In this document: positions 33,788-44,755 of the stretch, piece by piece
Layout: each line of letters opens with the position of its first letter
How positions within the stretch are numbered: position 1 is the first letter of the stretch
From: Rhinopomastus cyanomelas
Taxonomy: Eukaryota > Chordata > Aves > Bucerotiformes > Rhinopomastidae
Direction: 5' to 3'
Length of the DNA: 64,000 nucleotides
Assembly (NCBI GenBank): GCA_013400115.1
Contig: VXBP01003402.1
Span: 310,001 to 374,000 of the forward strand
The notes under the pieces: generated by a model
What the model was told of the DNA's origin: nothing
The model's database searches: none
Seen by the model: only the letters and a program-made list of their open reading frames with translations
Position numbers and translations under genes: made by a program

Positions 33788-34231
33788 GGGGGGCTTAGAG
33801 CCAAGGTTCCTGTGGCCACAGGAGCTGCCATGGAGTAGGGACACATGCAGAGTCCCCCGTTTCTCCAGCCACACATCACAACTGAAACATTTGGGGGTCA
33901 TTTACCCCAGCCTCAGCATGGGCAGGGGGCAGTGGTGAAATCCCCTGCAAGGCTGAAGGGCAGAGACGACGCCAGCCAGCCCCAAACCCTTGGTGAACCC
34001 CCAAAAGCATCCCTGTTCTGGGTACCAGGAGCCTGGACCATCCCCATTTCCCTCAGAGTGGGCAGCAGACAGATGACGTGGGCGCCACTAGAGAGATGTT
34101 AGAGAAGCAGTGTCCTACACAGCACTAGGCTGAAGCAGGGTGGCCAGTCGGGCTGCTGCAAGGATCAGTGTTTTAAATAATTCAGGTTCACTCCATTCCC
34201 ATTCCTGGCAGCTCCTCCTGGGGCCACAGCC

Positions 34232-34364
34232 CTAGAACCAGCTGACTTGATTGGATTTCAGACCGCTGAAGCACATGTTGTTGGAGCAGCCCCCGCCATA
34301 GCTGGGAGGACAGGCTGAGCATGGCCGGCCCACCTTGTATGGAACTTCTCCCAGCCAGTTGCCC
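34232..34364 (-). CDS. R3HDML: R3HDML coding exon 5 and stop
   Basis: Acceptor TTTTTAG, then 133 bp encoding GNWLGEVPYKVGRPCSACPP and SYGGGCSNNMCFSGLKSNQV-SWF, followed by TAG at 34232. The cysteine pattern matches the C-terminal hinge-like region of R3HDML and PI15-type CAP proteins. Confidence 0.95.
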
Positions 34365-37300
34365 CTAAAAAGAGAGGACGGCATCTCCTTTGAGCACCAG
34401 CACCCCACTGCCCAAAGCACAGTGAGGAGGGAGGCTGGTGGGTGGGGGATCCCCGCACGCACTTACTTGATGGCATAGTTGCAGACGAGGAGGACGGCGT
34501 GCCGCCACGTGCTGCCCCACACCCGCACGTTGGCACAGGCACTGAGGGCACAGCCCAGGCGGCTGGAGGATGCCCACACCATCTGCTCCAGCACAGACAC
34601 AGGCAGAGTCATCAGCCCCTACCCAGACATCCCACTGCCACTTGCCCCAGCGTCCCAGCGCAGGGCTCCATCCTACCAGGGAACTGAGTCCTGAGTGTCT
34701 AAGGGGGAACTCTGTGCCCACCGCAGGGGATGCTTTGCTACTACGGGGTGTTTCTCAGTCTCTCACCTGTCTGCAGCCCAGGCTGCCCTGCAAGGGGCTG
34801 CCTTGCCAAGCTCATGTGTGGTTGCAGCAGTCTGGGTTGCTTCTCTGAATAACCCAGATGAGTCCCCAACCCTCATCCTAAAGCCGCACCAGCACTTGCA
34901 CCTGCAGAGGTGAAATGGGACCAGAAGCTTCTCCTAAAGCCTCCTGTGATGGATTTCTTCCTTTAAAATTGTGTAATCTTGCCTATTGAGCACCCCCAAG
35001 TACCCCCAAGGATGAGCCACACAGGGATGTAGATGCTAGGGGAAGGTTGGAGCTGGGCAGAAGGGGTGACCAGGGAGTGGCACTAAGCAGGACAGCAGAG
35101 TGAGGTTTTCCACCTCATGCCAGGATGTGCCAGGGGGTGTGCCAAGGGGTGCAGGGGCTGGGTTCCTGGGGAGCTGGACAAGGCTGGGCTCTATAAAGCT
35201 GCTCCACCACAGAGGAGATGGTTCATGCTCAGCAAAAGCACAAAGGGACATGTTTTTTCACTCTTCACCTTCAAGGTGCTGGTGGTGTAATAAAGAGAAA
35301 AAGGATAAAACAGAGAAAAAGGCTTTCAAAAAATGAAAACTGCTTGGCCAGCTGGCCAGAAGGTTCCAGCTGGGCTCCAATGAGCTGCAAGCCCCAGGAC
35401 ATCCATGCCAGCAGCCCGATTCCTGTGGGGCCCAGGGTGGGAAGACACTCTCCTTGCCAGCTGCCTGCACCCCTCCTGGCTTGGAGCTGGCAGCTGCCCA
35501 GATTTGATCCCAGAGGCAACTGCTGTGGGGAGAAGGGCCGCTTCAGGTGCTATGATCTGCCCCCTGGTTTCCAGCCAGCTCCTGGGAGACTGTGGGGTTG
35601 TGGGGCTCACCTGGGTGTAGTGGCTGCATACCGAGCCACTGCATTTGGAGGGGCAGCGGGGGTTGCACTCATGGGGCTGGGGGAAGGAGTAGTGCTGCTT
35701 CTCCTGATGCCATGACTTCACCATGTCCATGATGGAGCGGTACCTGCAAAAGATGCCACGTGCAAGGTGGAACTCCACACCTCAGAGGTAAGGGCCAGGA
35801 AGGGGAGGAAGGCTTCATATTGAAGGAATGGGGGAAAGAAATGGGATGGGGCAGGGCCAGTGATGTTCCTGTGCCAAGACCAGGCAACATGACCCTTGCC
35901 GGAGGCATCCAAGTGCACGGTGGAGATCCAGGACCTGCAAGCCCCAGGTCTGTGTGCCCAGCAGAGAGGCATTTCACCCCATATCACCCAAATGTGCAAC
36001 AAGCACCTCTGGTTTCCTATATTTACCCCATTGCAAGAGCCAGACTCTCCTCTCCCTCCTCCCTGCAGGGCCTCGACTTGCCTCTTGGTTGCATCATGCT
36101 CCTCCGCAGCCACAGCTCAGATCTTTCCTGCTCCTCAACTGAGGGGCTGCTGTTGCTCTTCCTACAGAATTATGGCATGTGGGGAGCCCCCAGGAGCACT
36201 CACCTGCCTGACTGGATGGAGAGGTTCTGCCCCACATATTTCATCAGCTGGGGGGGCCCATGGTCCCAGAGGCAACGCGCAGCCCATGCCTCTGCTGCCC
36301 TGGCCAGCTGCTCATCCCACACCTGACCAGGAGGAAAGGAAAAGGGCAGGCAGGGGTTTTGTCTGCCCAAAGGAGGAAAAAGGAGAAACCTGCTCCCTCG
36401 GGCTCAAGTTGGTTCCTGAGCACCCGCAGACCCCAAGTCAGGCTGGAAAAGCCCAGAGAAGCCCAGCAGTGTGTCTGGGAGCAATGACCCACCCCCACTG
36501 TCCACCCCAATTCCTGTGCACTGCCCTGGCAGCAGATGAATGTCCTGAGGCAGTGAAGGATCCAGGTGTGTTACTCTCTCTGGGAACCAGCTCCTTCTGC
36601 ACAACTGACAGCTGAGCCCAGAGGTGAAACTCTGCAACCCTGTGCTGCAGCCTGCAGCAACTCCAAGTCCTCTGCCTCTGCCCTGGTAAGGACAGCTGGT
36701 TCCTTCATGCATTATTTAAAGATTCCTCACCCATCCTGAACTGCTTTGGGAAGAAGCCTGCGAGAGTTACTTTGGAAAGCAGGAATTTAGGCCAAGCAAG
36801 AAGCGGTACAGGATGCTCCCAGGCATGTCTGACTTGCTCTGGTTCCCAGTAAGCCCAGCTGCCACATCCTTTTCCAAAACCAGCACTCAGGGACCACCCA
36901 GCTGCTTAATGGGAGCTTTGATGCCCTCCCTGGGAGCACAGCAACACATGGCACCTCGTGTCTGGAAACTCAGTGGTGGCTGAAATTCCTCCTCACAGTG
37001 GATCCTCTTAGGGCTGGTTTGGGAGTTCCAGCAGGGTGAAGACAACCTGGGCAAAGCTCTGCCCCTATCCAGGGGATGAGCCTGATCAGTGAAGCTCTGC
37101 ATCTCCTCTCTGACCCACTCCTGCAGGTTTCTTCTCCTAGGTTGTGCTCCTAAGGGACCCTGTATCTTGGGACTGGCTGCTCATCCCAACTGCAGTTAGG
37201 GGAAGGGCTCCCATGTGGCTTTGGGGTGGGAGCTGAGCTTGTAGCCATATCCCTTCCCCTAAAGCTGCTGAACAGATCTGGTCATCCCACAGCTTGCAAG

Positions 37301-37837
37301 TGCCCAGAAATCCCATGCATAGGACCACAGGTCCTAAATCTGTCCCCAGGTGGAAACTTTGCTCCTTCAGGGCTCCATCCTTCTCACACCAAGGATGTGA
37401 AAGGTCCTCCTGGACAGGTACTCATCTGTGAATCCAGGGAAGCCTCTCACATCCCCCACGTGGATGCCCTGTCCGTATTGGCCTGAGTGCCCACATCCAT
37501 AATAGCCCCTCGACCCTACTGCAGCACCCAAACCCCACTGCAGGAGCCCATCTTGTGTTGCTGGATCCCGACTCACCATATACTCCATGTTGGCAGCTGG
37601 GGGGGACACCTGTGACCGCACTTGGTTGTGAAAGTCCAGAATCACACTCAGGTCACGGGGGGACAGGTGTCGCTTCCGACGGCTCCAGGGGACACCAACG
37701 CCCCACAGCAGCCCCCTGGCTCCCCCCATGGCGGGGGCCAGGTGCTCGGTGGTGTTGGGCAGCAGGAAGGAGCTGCACTGCTGGGCCAGCCAGCAGCCCA
37801 GGGCAGTGAGGTACAGGTGTATGTGGAGCTCAGTCAT
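34232..37837 (-). CDS. R3HDML: R3H domain containing-like protein, a secreted CAP-superfamily protein
   Basis: Five coding exons: 37577-37837, 36204-36322, 35611-35743, 34467-34582 and 34232-34364, all GT-AG. Together they encode 253 residues, the length I recall for human R3HDML. In order: signal peptide (about 1-21), a spacer with a furin-type RRKR at 53-56, then a CAP domain with His70, Glu141 and His168 (motif CSHYTQMVW, 166-174) and the second signature LVCNYAIKGNW (203-213). A cysteine-rich tail ends in SWF. The position of the first CAP glutamate is Gln119 (VGQN), which I recall for human too. Despite the name there is no R3H fold evident. The molecular function is poorly known; it is likely secreted after propeptide cleavage. 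An upstream GTG extends the frame, but 37837 is the first ATG. Confidence 0.95.
34467..34582 (-). CDS. R3HDML: R3HDML coding exon 4
   Basis: A 116-bp exon with acceptor GAGCAG and donor GTAAGT. It encodes MVWASSSRLGCALSACANVR then VWGSTWRHAVLLVCNYAIK, completing the first CAP signature and carrying most of the second. Confidence 0.93.
34583..35610 (-). other. R3HDML: R3HDML intron 3
   Basis: About 1.0 kb between coding exons 3 and 4. I see no repeat or other feature. Confidence 0.85.
35611..35743 (-). CDS. R3HDML: R3HDML coding exon 3
   Basis: A 133-bp exon between TTTTGCAG and GTGAGC. It encodes YRSIMDMVKSWHQEKQHYSF, then PQPHECNPRCPSKCSGSVCS and HYTQ, which carry Glu141 and His168 of the CAP cavity and the start of the first CAP signature. 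Confidence 0.94.
35744..36203 (-). other. R3HDML: R3HDML intron 2
   Basis: About 460 bp, nothing recognisable. A plus-strand frame open from 35896 to 36615 crosses it and exon 2; it is the antisense shadow of a GC-rich region. Confidence 0.85.
36204..36322 (-). CDS. R3HDML: R3HDML coding exon 2
   Basis: A 119-bp exon encoding VWDEQLARAAEAWAARCLWD then HGPPQLMKYVGQNLSIQSG, the middle of the CAP domain. Acceptor GTCAG, donor GTGAGT. The VGQN segment replaces the common GEN of other CAP proteins. Confidence 0.94.
36323..37576 (-). other. R3HDML: R3HDML intron 1 (between coding exons 1 and 2)
   Basis: About 1.25 kb with no recognised repeat or exon. Confidence 0.85.
37577..37837 (-). CDS. R3HDML: R3HDML coding exon 1: signal peptide, propeptide, CAP start
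   Basis: Begins at ATG 37837 (A at -3) with MTELHIHLYLTALGCWLAQQ, a hydrophobic leader, then a Pro/Gly-rich spacer, WSRRKRHLSPRD, and the CAP helix ILDFHNQVRS (His70). It ends at MEYM, phase 0, with donor GTGAGT. An acceptor TTTTCTCTTGCAG lies 5' at 37929-37941, so about 91 bp of this exon is 5' UTR. Confidence 0.93.
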
Positions 37838-38520
37838 GCTGACTGGGGCCAGCCAGCACTTTCCCACTGTCACACGGGGTTAAGGGAGGACAAGGTAGGT
37901 CACAGGTCCCCACTGCTGGAGTGTGGATCTGCAAGAGAAAATGACACAGGCACTGCTCAGGTTTGCAGATACTATCCAATACTCCCAAAACAAGATGGAA
38001 ATAAATTTTCACTTGTAAATGTACATTTTTTTAAATCAATCTTTTATAACCTCATTTACCAGAGCAAATTACCCAGGACCTGCAAGGGAGCTAGCTGGGG
38101 AATTGGTTTTCTTGTCGTTTCATAAGGGAAAAAACCCAAATCATTACAAAATCTCCCCCCACTTTTCCCTTATCCCACGTACCTGCCAGGCAGGGGCTAA
38201 TTTGGAACAAGACCATGCTGAGATATTCACTGCAGCTGCCTGCCCTGAGCCTTCCCAGGCATTTGGTGTGTGGAGCAAATTCCCAGCATTCACAGAAATC
38301 TCACACAGATAGAGAAACCCACAGCGAGTTTTAAAAACACTCAGCGAGGAATCCTAACAAGTCTCGGGGGACGAAAAATAAACCCCCACAAAACCCGAAT
38401 AATTCCAAAACCAAAAGGAAAAGGTTGGACTATCTCCTGGCCCGTCAGCCAAGGCACCTCCAAGCATCCCTGCCAGCCCTTCCCTGCAGCAGCGGGGAGG
38501 ATGTTCCCCCAACTACGTAC

Positions 38521-38640
38521 CTGGAGCGCTGAGCCAAGAGCAGCGGAGTGCGGTGGCGGCAGCTGGTGGGGTTGACCTTTGCAAACAACCTGCTGAGGCA
38601 GATGCAGGCGGGAGGTTTAGCAGGAGGCTGAGCTCAGCCC
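38521..38640 (-). other. R3HDML: Candidate non-coding first exon of R3HDML
   Basis: On the minus strand CGCTCCAG is followed by GTACGT at 38515-38520, a near-ideal donor. The next acceptor downstream is the strong TTTTCTCTTGCAG at 37929-37941, which leads into the coding first exon. No ATG upstream is needed, so this would be a 5' UTR exon with a roughly 590-bp intron (37929-38520). The 5' limit is a guess. Confidence 0.45.
38573..38587 (-). promoter_or_regulatory. R3HDML: Overlapping FOXA-like and HNF4-like motif at the R3HDML promoter
   Basis: The minus strand reads TGTTTGCAAAGGTCA. CAAAGGTCA is a good half of an HNF4 DR1 element and TGTTTGC a FOXA-type core, sharing the GC. It lies about 740 bp upstream of the R3HDML ATG and within about 65 bp of the candidate first-exon donor. 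Motif evidence only. Confidence 0.4.
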
Positions 38641-41600
38641 CGGCGGGCAGCCCACTGTGGCCTCTGACGCAAAAGCTGCATCTTAACTCTTCCCTCGGGG
38701 AAGGGCCCAACATTTGGAAGGGTCCCTGCTAGGAGATTGATAGGCTGGTAGCATCCCTGCTAGGATGGTTCCAGACTGGTGGGTGCCCCCCCCCACACAC
38801 CAGAAGGGTGAGTGCAGGTCTCTGCTCAGCAGGCAGAGAGGCTGCTCATCAGCTCTGTCAGGGAGTGGTCTGAGTTACCTGCAGGGAGAGACTCTCCAAG
38901 CTGGCTGTTTGTCCCCTCCTCCAAGCTGAGGTCTTGCTGGGAGCTGTGGAGAGAGAAGAAAACCTGGGTTGGTGAGGGATGTGGACAGGCGTTTTGCCCT
39001 GGCAAAGCTGGCACCTGGGGCCATCCTGCTTTGGTGCGAGCTAGGCAGATGGCAGAGGTGTCCCTTTCCAGGGGTGACTGGGAGGGGACCAAGTGTGTCC
39101 CTGAGCAGCTCTCCAGGTTGGGCAATGTCACCTGTGGACAGGTATCCCCATGAACACATTGTCATGTTCCTCAAGGACTTACTACAGCCCATGGCAGCTC
39201 TGCCCTTGTCCCCACCACTAACCCGGGCTGGCAGTACCCAGCCAGGGGCATCTCAGGGAGAAGAGCCCTTCCTCTGCAGGCTGTGACCCCTGGGCTCTCT
39301 GACTGATATCCAGCCGTCTGTCCCTGGGAATGGGAAATATCTGCACCAGTCTGAAACCCACCAACAATGCTGCAGCATCAGGGGTGTTTTCCTACCACAT
39401 CCCAAGCGGCTACAGTGCCTGGGGTCAGCTGAACTATCCTTGGGAGCTTGGGAGGCTGGAGCAGCTCCTTGCTATACTCATTGCTATGCTTGGAGCCACT
39501 TGAGCAGTGGTGTTCCTCACTGTCATCCCCAGGCCATGGTGCTCTGAGTAAGTGAGGTGCTCACGCTAGGACTGGGGTCACTAGTGCCATGCTTTGGCTC
39601 CTTGGGTGCATGAAGGAGAGAACTAAGGCCAGGCTCCCTCTCCTGAGCTGTCCCATACAGAGAAAGAGGGGTGGAGCAGAGACTCAACTGGTGCTCAGGC
39701 AGGAACAAAAAGAGGCTGCTGGGACGGTGCAGGGACAAGAGCTCAGTCCCACAGCAGCAGCCCATCACTGCCTCTCATTCTCAGTGATCATACTGGGGTG
39801 ACAATCGAGGAACCCAGGGATGCAACCACTGCCCTGTGCTGGGACTGACAGCACATCCCAGAACCTGCCAGCTGCTCCAGCTGCCCCAGAGACCCACTGT
39901 GCGACAGCAGCTTGCTGGGAGCTCAGAGAGGAGCAGACCTGAACAAGGAGTGGGGGTCACATGCAGGTGCTGAGCTAATGTCCTACAGACACACAGCCTC
40001 ACCCTACTGCGAGCCCCTGCTGAAACAGTCCCCTGTGTGTATTTCTCCTGGCATCTGCTCTTCCATAAAGCAACCCAAGATGCTGCAGGTCCCAGAGACC
40101 AGCTGGAGACACATGTTGGAGGGATGTTTCCATCCTGTCCCTACCCAGTGGGTGGAATGCTCACTGTGCCAGCGAGAAGATGAGAGAATCTGCTGAGGCA
40201 CCTCTGGATTCATTGTGGCACCACAGGAAGGGACCCCTGGGTGCAGAGAGCAGCAGCGTCCCCTGCATGAGCAGGGCTGGGCACACTGCTGGCAGCTGTG
40301 CCATGCCATGGATGCCAGAGCTGGGCATGCCAGGGGCTCAGAGCCCACTGTCTTTCCAGGCTGCCTGTTGTAAGCGGGTTTAATCAGCTCATCTTCTCCT
40401 TCCCAGCAACAGACCATGTCAAAACACCAATCACCTTTCCACAGGTGCCAGGCAAGGTACCATCTCATTTGCCTGTCCTACCAACACCCTTATTGCATGT
40501 TCACCCGCATGCAGGTGAGCACCAGCTGCAGGGTCAAGCAGCAGGAGAGTCCTTCAGACTGCACTGGGACAGCACATACTGGGGCTGCCTCCCTCCATCC
40601 AGCCTCAGCTATCAAATCTTTCATTAGTCCGGCTGGCAAAGGCAGTTTCATTCCCAGCAGATTAGAAAGGCAGATGGGGACACGCAGCAGTGATCTTAAC
40701 CGGGCAGACTGGGAGCAGCAGCTGCCGCTAAGGTAGAAAGGGCAGTGGGGCTGTGTTATGGGGAGGTGATATTTTTACTGATTTATTATTTCACAAAAGA
40801 CAGAGCCCTGAGCAGCAAATGTTCATGAACTGGAAGCTTTGCATTTAATACATTTGGTTGTCTTTTTGTTTTCCTGGGGCTTAAGGAGAGGAACCCACCC
40901 TTATTCTCGCTGCCACGAGGCAACAGAGTCGTCGTGAGCCTTTGCATGGGCTCGAGGCGAGGGTTTTGTCTTGGGTGCAGACCGAGAGCACTGCTTAATC
41001 AGCACTGTGCGAGACAATCTAAATTCCAGGAACTGGAAGGGGTTTGTGTCCCTGCCAGGCGCAATATCCTGCAGCCCAGACTGGCCCCGCTGCCAAAGCA
41101 CACGGTATCTGCAGCGAGGACCCCACTGCGAGCCAAGAAGCACATGCATGTGGCTGGGTACAGCCGAGTGCCAGCAAATTCCCACTTTAATGAGCATCGG
41201 GAGGGGGAACCAGATAAATCCCTGGGTTCACAGCACTCTCCTGGCAGAGGTACCCACTGATGCTTTTAAGATCAGCGCCACAGCAGTTCGCTCCAGAATA
41301 ACCTGTAATGGACCTGCATGGCTTCTCTGTTGGGTTTGTTGCTTCAGTCTGTCAGCTTCAGGCACCACCCATAGATTGAGGCGAAGGATGGGGATATGAG
41401 TCCAGGCAGGACTGAGCTGGGCTTTGCCCTCTGTGAGGGAACAGAACCCACTGCAGTCCCTGAGCATCCCTGTACCTGAGGGAGGTTGCTAGGGCTTTCC
41501 ATAGCCAGATTGTTCCCTTTACTGGGATATATATCACACAAAGCCCTGTGTGAACAAAACTGTTTTCCTAGGTAAAGCACAAACCCTATTGCTCTAGTAA

Positions 41601-42109
41601 AACACTCCCATCTCACAGGCTAGCAGAAAGGCCTGTTTTCCAGCTTTACTGAAAGCTGCTAATTTCCCTTAGTCCTCCCCCACCAACAACAGCTCATGAT
41701 GCCGTATAGTGCTCACCCTGGCAGGGAAAGACAGTGGGGCTATAGGGTCCAACACATCCAACACTTGGCTCTTTCTCATGAACCATGAAAGGGGATCTTT
41801 CTTCTACCCCAGAGGTCAGAAGATTTGGTCCTATGACAGGAGAAAGACCAGGCTGAGCTCATTTATGTTCATTTGTGATTCCCTGGAGTGAAACACCCCT
41901 CTGAACTGTAACCTGGCTGAGATCAGTCCCAAGAAGTTCAGAGTCATCCTTCCTGCTACTTAGGACCAGCCTCTGTGGTCAGAAGGCAAAACTGAGCACG
42001 GGTTCCTGAGATCACCAGTACACAAAAGGGTCTTGCTAACTCACTGTCAGATCTACCAGGGAGGTCCCTGGCTCCTGTTAGTCACTAGCTGTTGAAAAGC
42101 AGTATAGGA
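38641..42109. other. Intergenic sequence upstream of R3HDML
   Basis: No gene or transposable element recognised. It contains the CpG-retaining segment at 40905-41215 listed separately. Open frames here lack domains. Confidence 0.7.
40905..41215. promoter_or_regulatory. CpG-rich intergenic segment, candidate regulatory element
   Basis: More than a dozen CpG dinucleotides in about 300 bp (for example around CTCGAGGCGAGG, GTCGTCGTG and AGCCGAGTG), while the kilobases on either side have few. There is no TE signature. Preserved CpGs suggest a hypomethylated element such as an enhancer or an unannotated promoter. No gene model could be supported. Confidence 0.35.
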
Positions 42110-42235
42110 GAAAGGGACCTGGGGGTTCTGGTGGCCAGCAGGATGACCATGAGCCAGCAATGGACCCTTGTGTCGAAGGATGCCAATGGCTTCCTGGGGT
42201 GGATTAGAAGGGGTGGTTAGCAGATTGAGAGAGGT
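42110..42235 (+). repeat. CR1 LINE fragment (ORF2 region)
   Basis: Contains GAGAAAGGGACCTGGGGGTT, then CTGGTGGCCAGCAGGATGA and CCATGAGCCAGCAATG, the CR1 ORF2 segment commonly seen in birds. It is interrupted near 42235. Confidence 0.85.
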
Positions 42236-42410
42236 TCTCCTGCCCTGACTACAACCTCCTTCCAGGGAGATGGAGAGAGAGAAGGTCCCACCTGAGTCTC
42301 CTCCAGGCTAAACACCCCCAGGTCCCTCAGCCTTTCCTCATCAGACTTTCGCTCCAGGACCTTTCCCAGCCTCGTTGCTCCTCTGGACCTGCTCCAGCAC
42401 CCAAGTTTAG
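42236..42410 (-). repeat. CR1 LINE fragment, opposite orientation
   Basis: Contains TCCTCCAGGCTAAACACCCC, then CAGGTCCCTCAGCCTTTCCT and GCTCCTCTGGACCTGCTCCAG, the complement of a CR1 ORF2 segment. Together with the preceding plus-strand piece it forms an inverted pair of different CR1 parts. Confidence 0.85.
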
Positions 42411-44254
42411 AGTATTTCCATTCACAAATGTGAGCAGCTTCACTGCTCCCTGATGCTCTTCCTGATCACAAACACACTGAGCCCCTCTCTGCTTTGTCAG
42501 GCTGTTTGAAATCCATGGATGTGGCTGTCAAATCCATCAGTGGGATTGTTCCTGTGCCACAGGCACCTCTTCCTTCAACAGGGAAGGGCTGGTGGTTGTG
42601 TTCTCCACAGTAGATCAGAAACTCGTGGAGGATTTCACCCCAAGCCTAGTGCTTGCCTCAGCTCTAGGTGCCATGTACTCTCGTAATCCACTGCTCCCAT
42701 TTGCATTTTTGCTAAGACATGAGAAAAATTAAAAAGAAAGGTAAAATAAACCTCTTTCCATTTTATCTATAGTGGTGCTGTGGGGAGCTGGAGGGACAAT
42801 CTGCTGTGGCAGGGGGATTGGACTAGATGATCTTTTGAGGTGCCTTCCAATCCCTAATGATTCTATGACATGGACAGGAGCCTTCACTTGTGGGTCTGAC
42901 CACCCAGGCAAGGCTTGGTGGGGGGCCACAGAGCAGCAGCCTTTCCCAGAACCTGGCTACCAACTATCCAACATAAGGCTACCTGGGCACTGCCCCAGCA
43001 TTGCAAACTGCAATTTTCTCCTTTTATTGGTGCAACTGGCCAGGTCCTGATGGAGCCTGGTCCAGCAGGTCTAAGGCTTTTGTGGTGAAAAGTAAAACTC
43101 ACAGTTCGGAGGTGTTCACTAAGGTGTTCACCAAGGTTAATGGGATTCTGCACGAAGTCCTTGGCCAACAGGTGAGTGTCAGCCCCTCCCCTGTCCCCAT
43201 CGCAGCTGTGGTACCCCCAGCAGCCACAACTGCCTGTAAGGAAGCTGGTGAAGGCCACTGGCTCCAGCCAGCACCAAGTGGGATGCTCCCCATCCAATGG
43301 AGAAAATCATCCTACACAAAGGGCATCACCCGGTGTGAGCTGAGAAAATGTCTTTCTTCAGCACGCAGCACAGGGAGCACTACCTGCAGAGAGCTTGGCC
43401 AGGGCTACGGCTTCAGCAATGGGCTGCATCAGCTGCTGGTCGAGGGTGAGAGGATCACAGCCCCGAAAGCCCAGTGGAGTGAAGTCAGGACACTCTGGCA
43501 GCTTCACCGTGTAATTTTCTTGCTTGGACGGGTGTGTGCTCTGGCCTGACTGCAGCCCCTGTGTGTTCAGTCTGCTCCCCTTTTTTTTCCAAGCCCAAAA
43601 TTAAGATAGAACTGAGTGCCTGGCTGGGGTTCACAGGCAGGTTTGTCACGGCAGCATAGGGAGCTCTTGTTCTTCTCACTCCTCTTCTCAGGGGTGGCCC
43701 TGCTGCTCGTGTGCCTGAGCCTCACTGTGGCACCAGCAGACACCCTCCAGCCATCTCTACAGTCTCCAGCTGCAGCATGGTTTTGCCACAGCAATACATG
43801 GCTGATGTTTGTTTGCTTGGGGCAAGAAGAGATGCTGTTGCTCCTCACCTGAGGCTCTGAAGGAAAAGGAAGATACTTGCAGTGGTTTATCATCCTTTGG
43901 GAGGTTGGGATAGGGTCTCCCAAAGGTGTTGGTTCTGTCCAGGATCTGTCTGGGACATACAGGAGGGAGAGTGATGCAGCCCAGGTTGATGTGGGTTGCT
44001 CAGAGCCTGACCAGCTTTATAAGCAGAACCTGATGAGTGCAGCAAGGTAGTGCACAAGGAAGGACACAGCACAGGAGCTCTGAGAGGCATCTGGAGAAGG
44101 TGGAGGGTCTTTGGGCAGGAAAGACATGCCCATACACCTCTTCTCAAGGCTGAGAAGCAGCAGTGGTTCAGTAGTCCTGGGGGTCCCCAGAGAGAACAGC
44201 AGTGCTGAAGCAGAGCAAGCACCTAACAGGTGAGAAGGAGAATGGTAAACCTGA
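42411..44254. other. Intergenic sequence with a CR1 tail
   Basis: Apart from the CR1 tail at 42796-42870 I see no recognisable feature in this 1.8 kb. Confidence 0.65.
42796..42870 (+). repeat. CR1 LINE 3' tip
   Basis: GGGGGATTGGACTAGATGAT, then CTTTTGAGGTGCCTTCCAAT and TGATTCTATGAC, the sense-strand terminal part of avian CR1 including its ATTCTATG end. Confidence 0.9.
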
Positions 44255-44350
44255 AGTTTTTGATCTCCTGAGTGACCTTGGACAAACCACTTTGCACACA
44301 TATTTCTCCATCCATAACGTCAGACTGATCACATCCACCAGAGGACTTTG
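44255..44350 (+). repeat. MIR SINE fragment
   Basis: GAGTGACCTTGGACAAACCA followed by CTTTGC, TCTCCATCCATAA and AGGGTTGCTGG follows the order of the MIR consensus core (GTGACCTTGGGCAAGTCACTT, CATCTGTAAAATGG, AGGGTTGTTGTGAGG). It is an ancient amniote-wide element, strongly diverged here. Confidence 0.6.
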
Positions 44351-44755
44351 AGGGTTGCTGGTCACCAGCTCTGCATCAGTGCTGGTCCTGCCCTTCCAGA
44401 TGAGTGGAGCAGGACTCCACAGGATTTCTGCAACACCTACCTGCTCCTGACACTGAAGCTGAAAGCAGCCTCAAGTATTTTTGCTCACTTTTAAAACCTC
44501 CTGCTGGACTTGCTCCAGGTGCTGCAGCATCTTAAGGCTTCCTGGCTTCTGTCTGCAGAACATGAGCAGCCTGTTGGCCACTTCGCATTTCCATCTCTCC
44601 GCTGTCATTTGTTGTGAATCTCTGTGAAGAAATCTCCCTTTTCTCGTGGGACCTCCAAGCTTTCCCATGTCCAGATGGCTGGATCCATCCAGCCTGGATG
44701 TGACGTTTCTCAGCCTCAGCCATAGAGGCTCAGATGATTCTATATTTGCAAGAAA

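Noticed and set aside
35896..36615. A 239-codon plus-strand frame
   Set aside because: It is the antisense shadow of R3HDML exon 2 and its introns.
37838..37873. A longer R3HDML protein starting at 37873
   Set aside because: The codon there is GTG. The ATG at 37837 gives a signal peptide and exactly 253 residues, the length I recall for human R3HDML.
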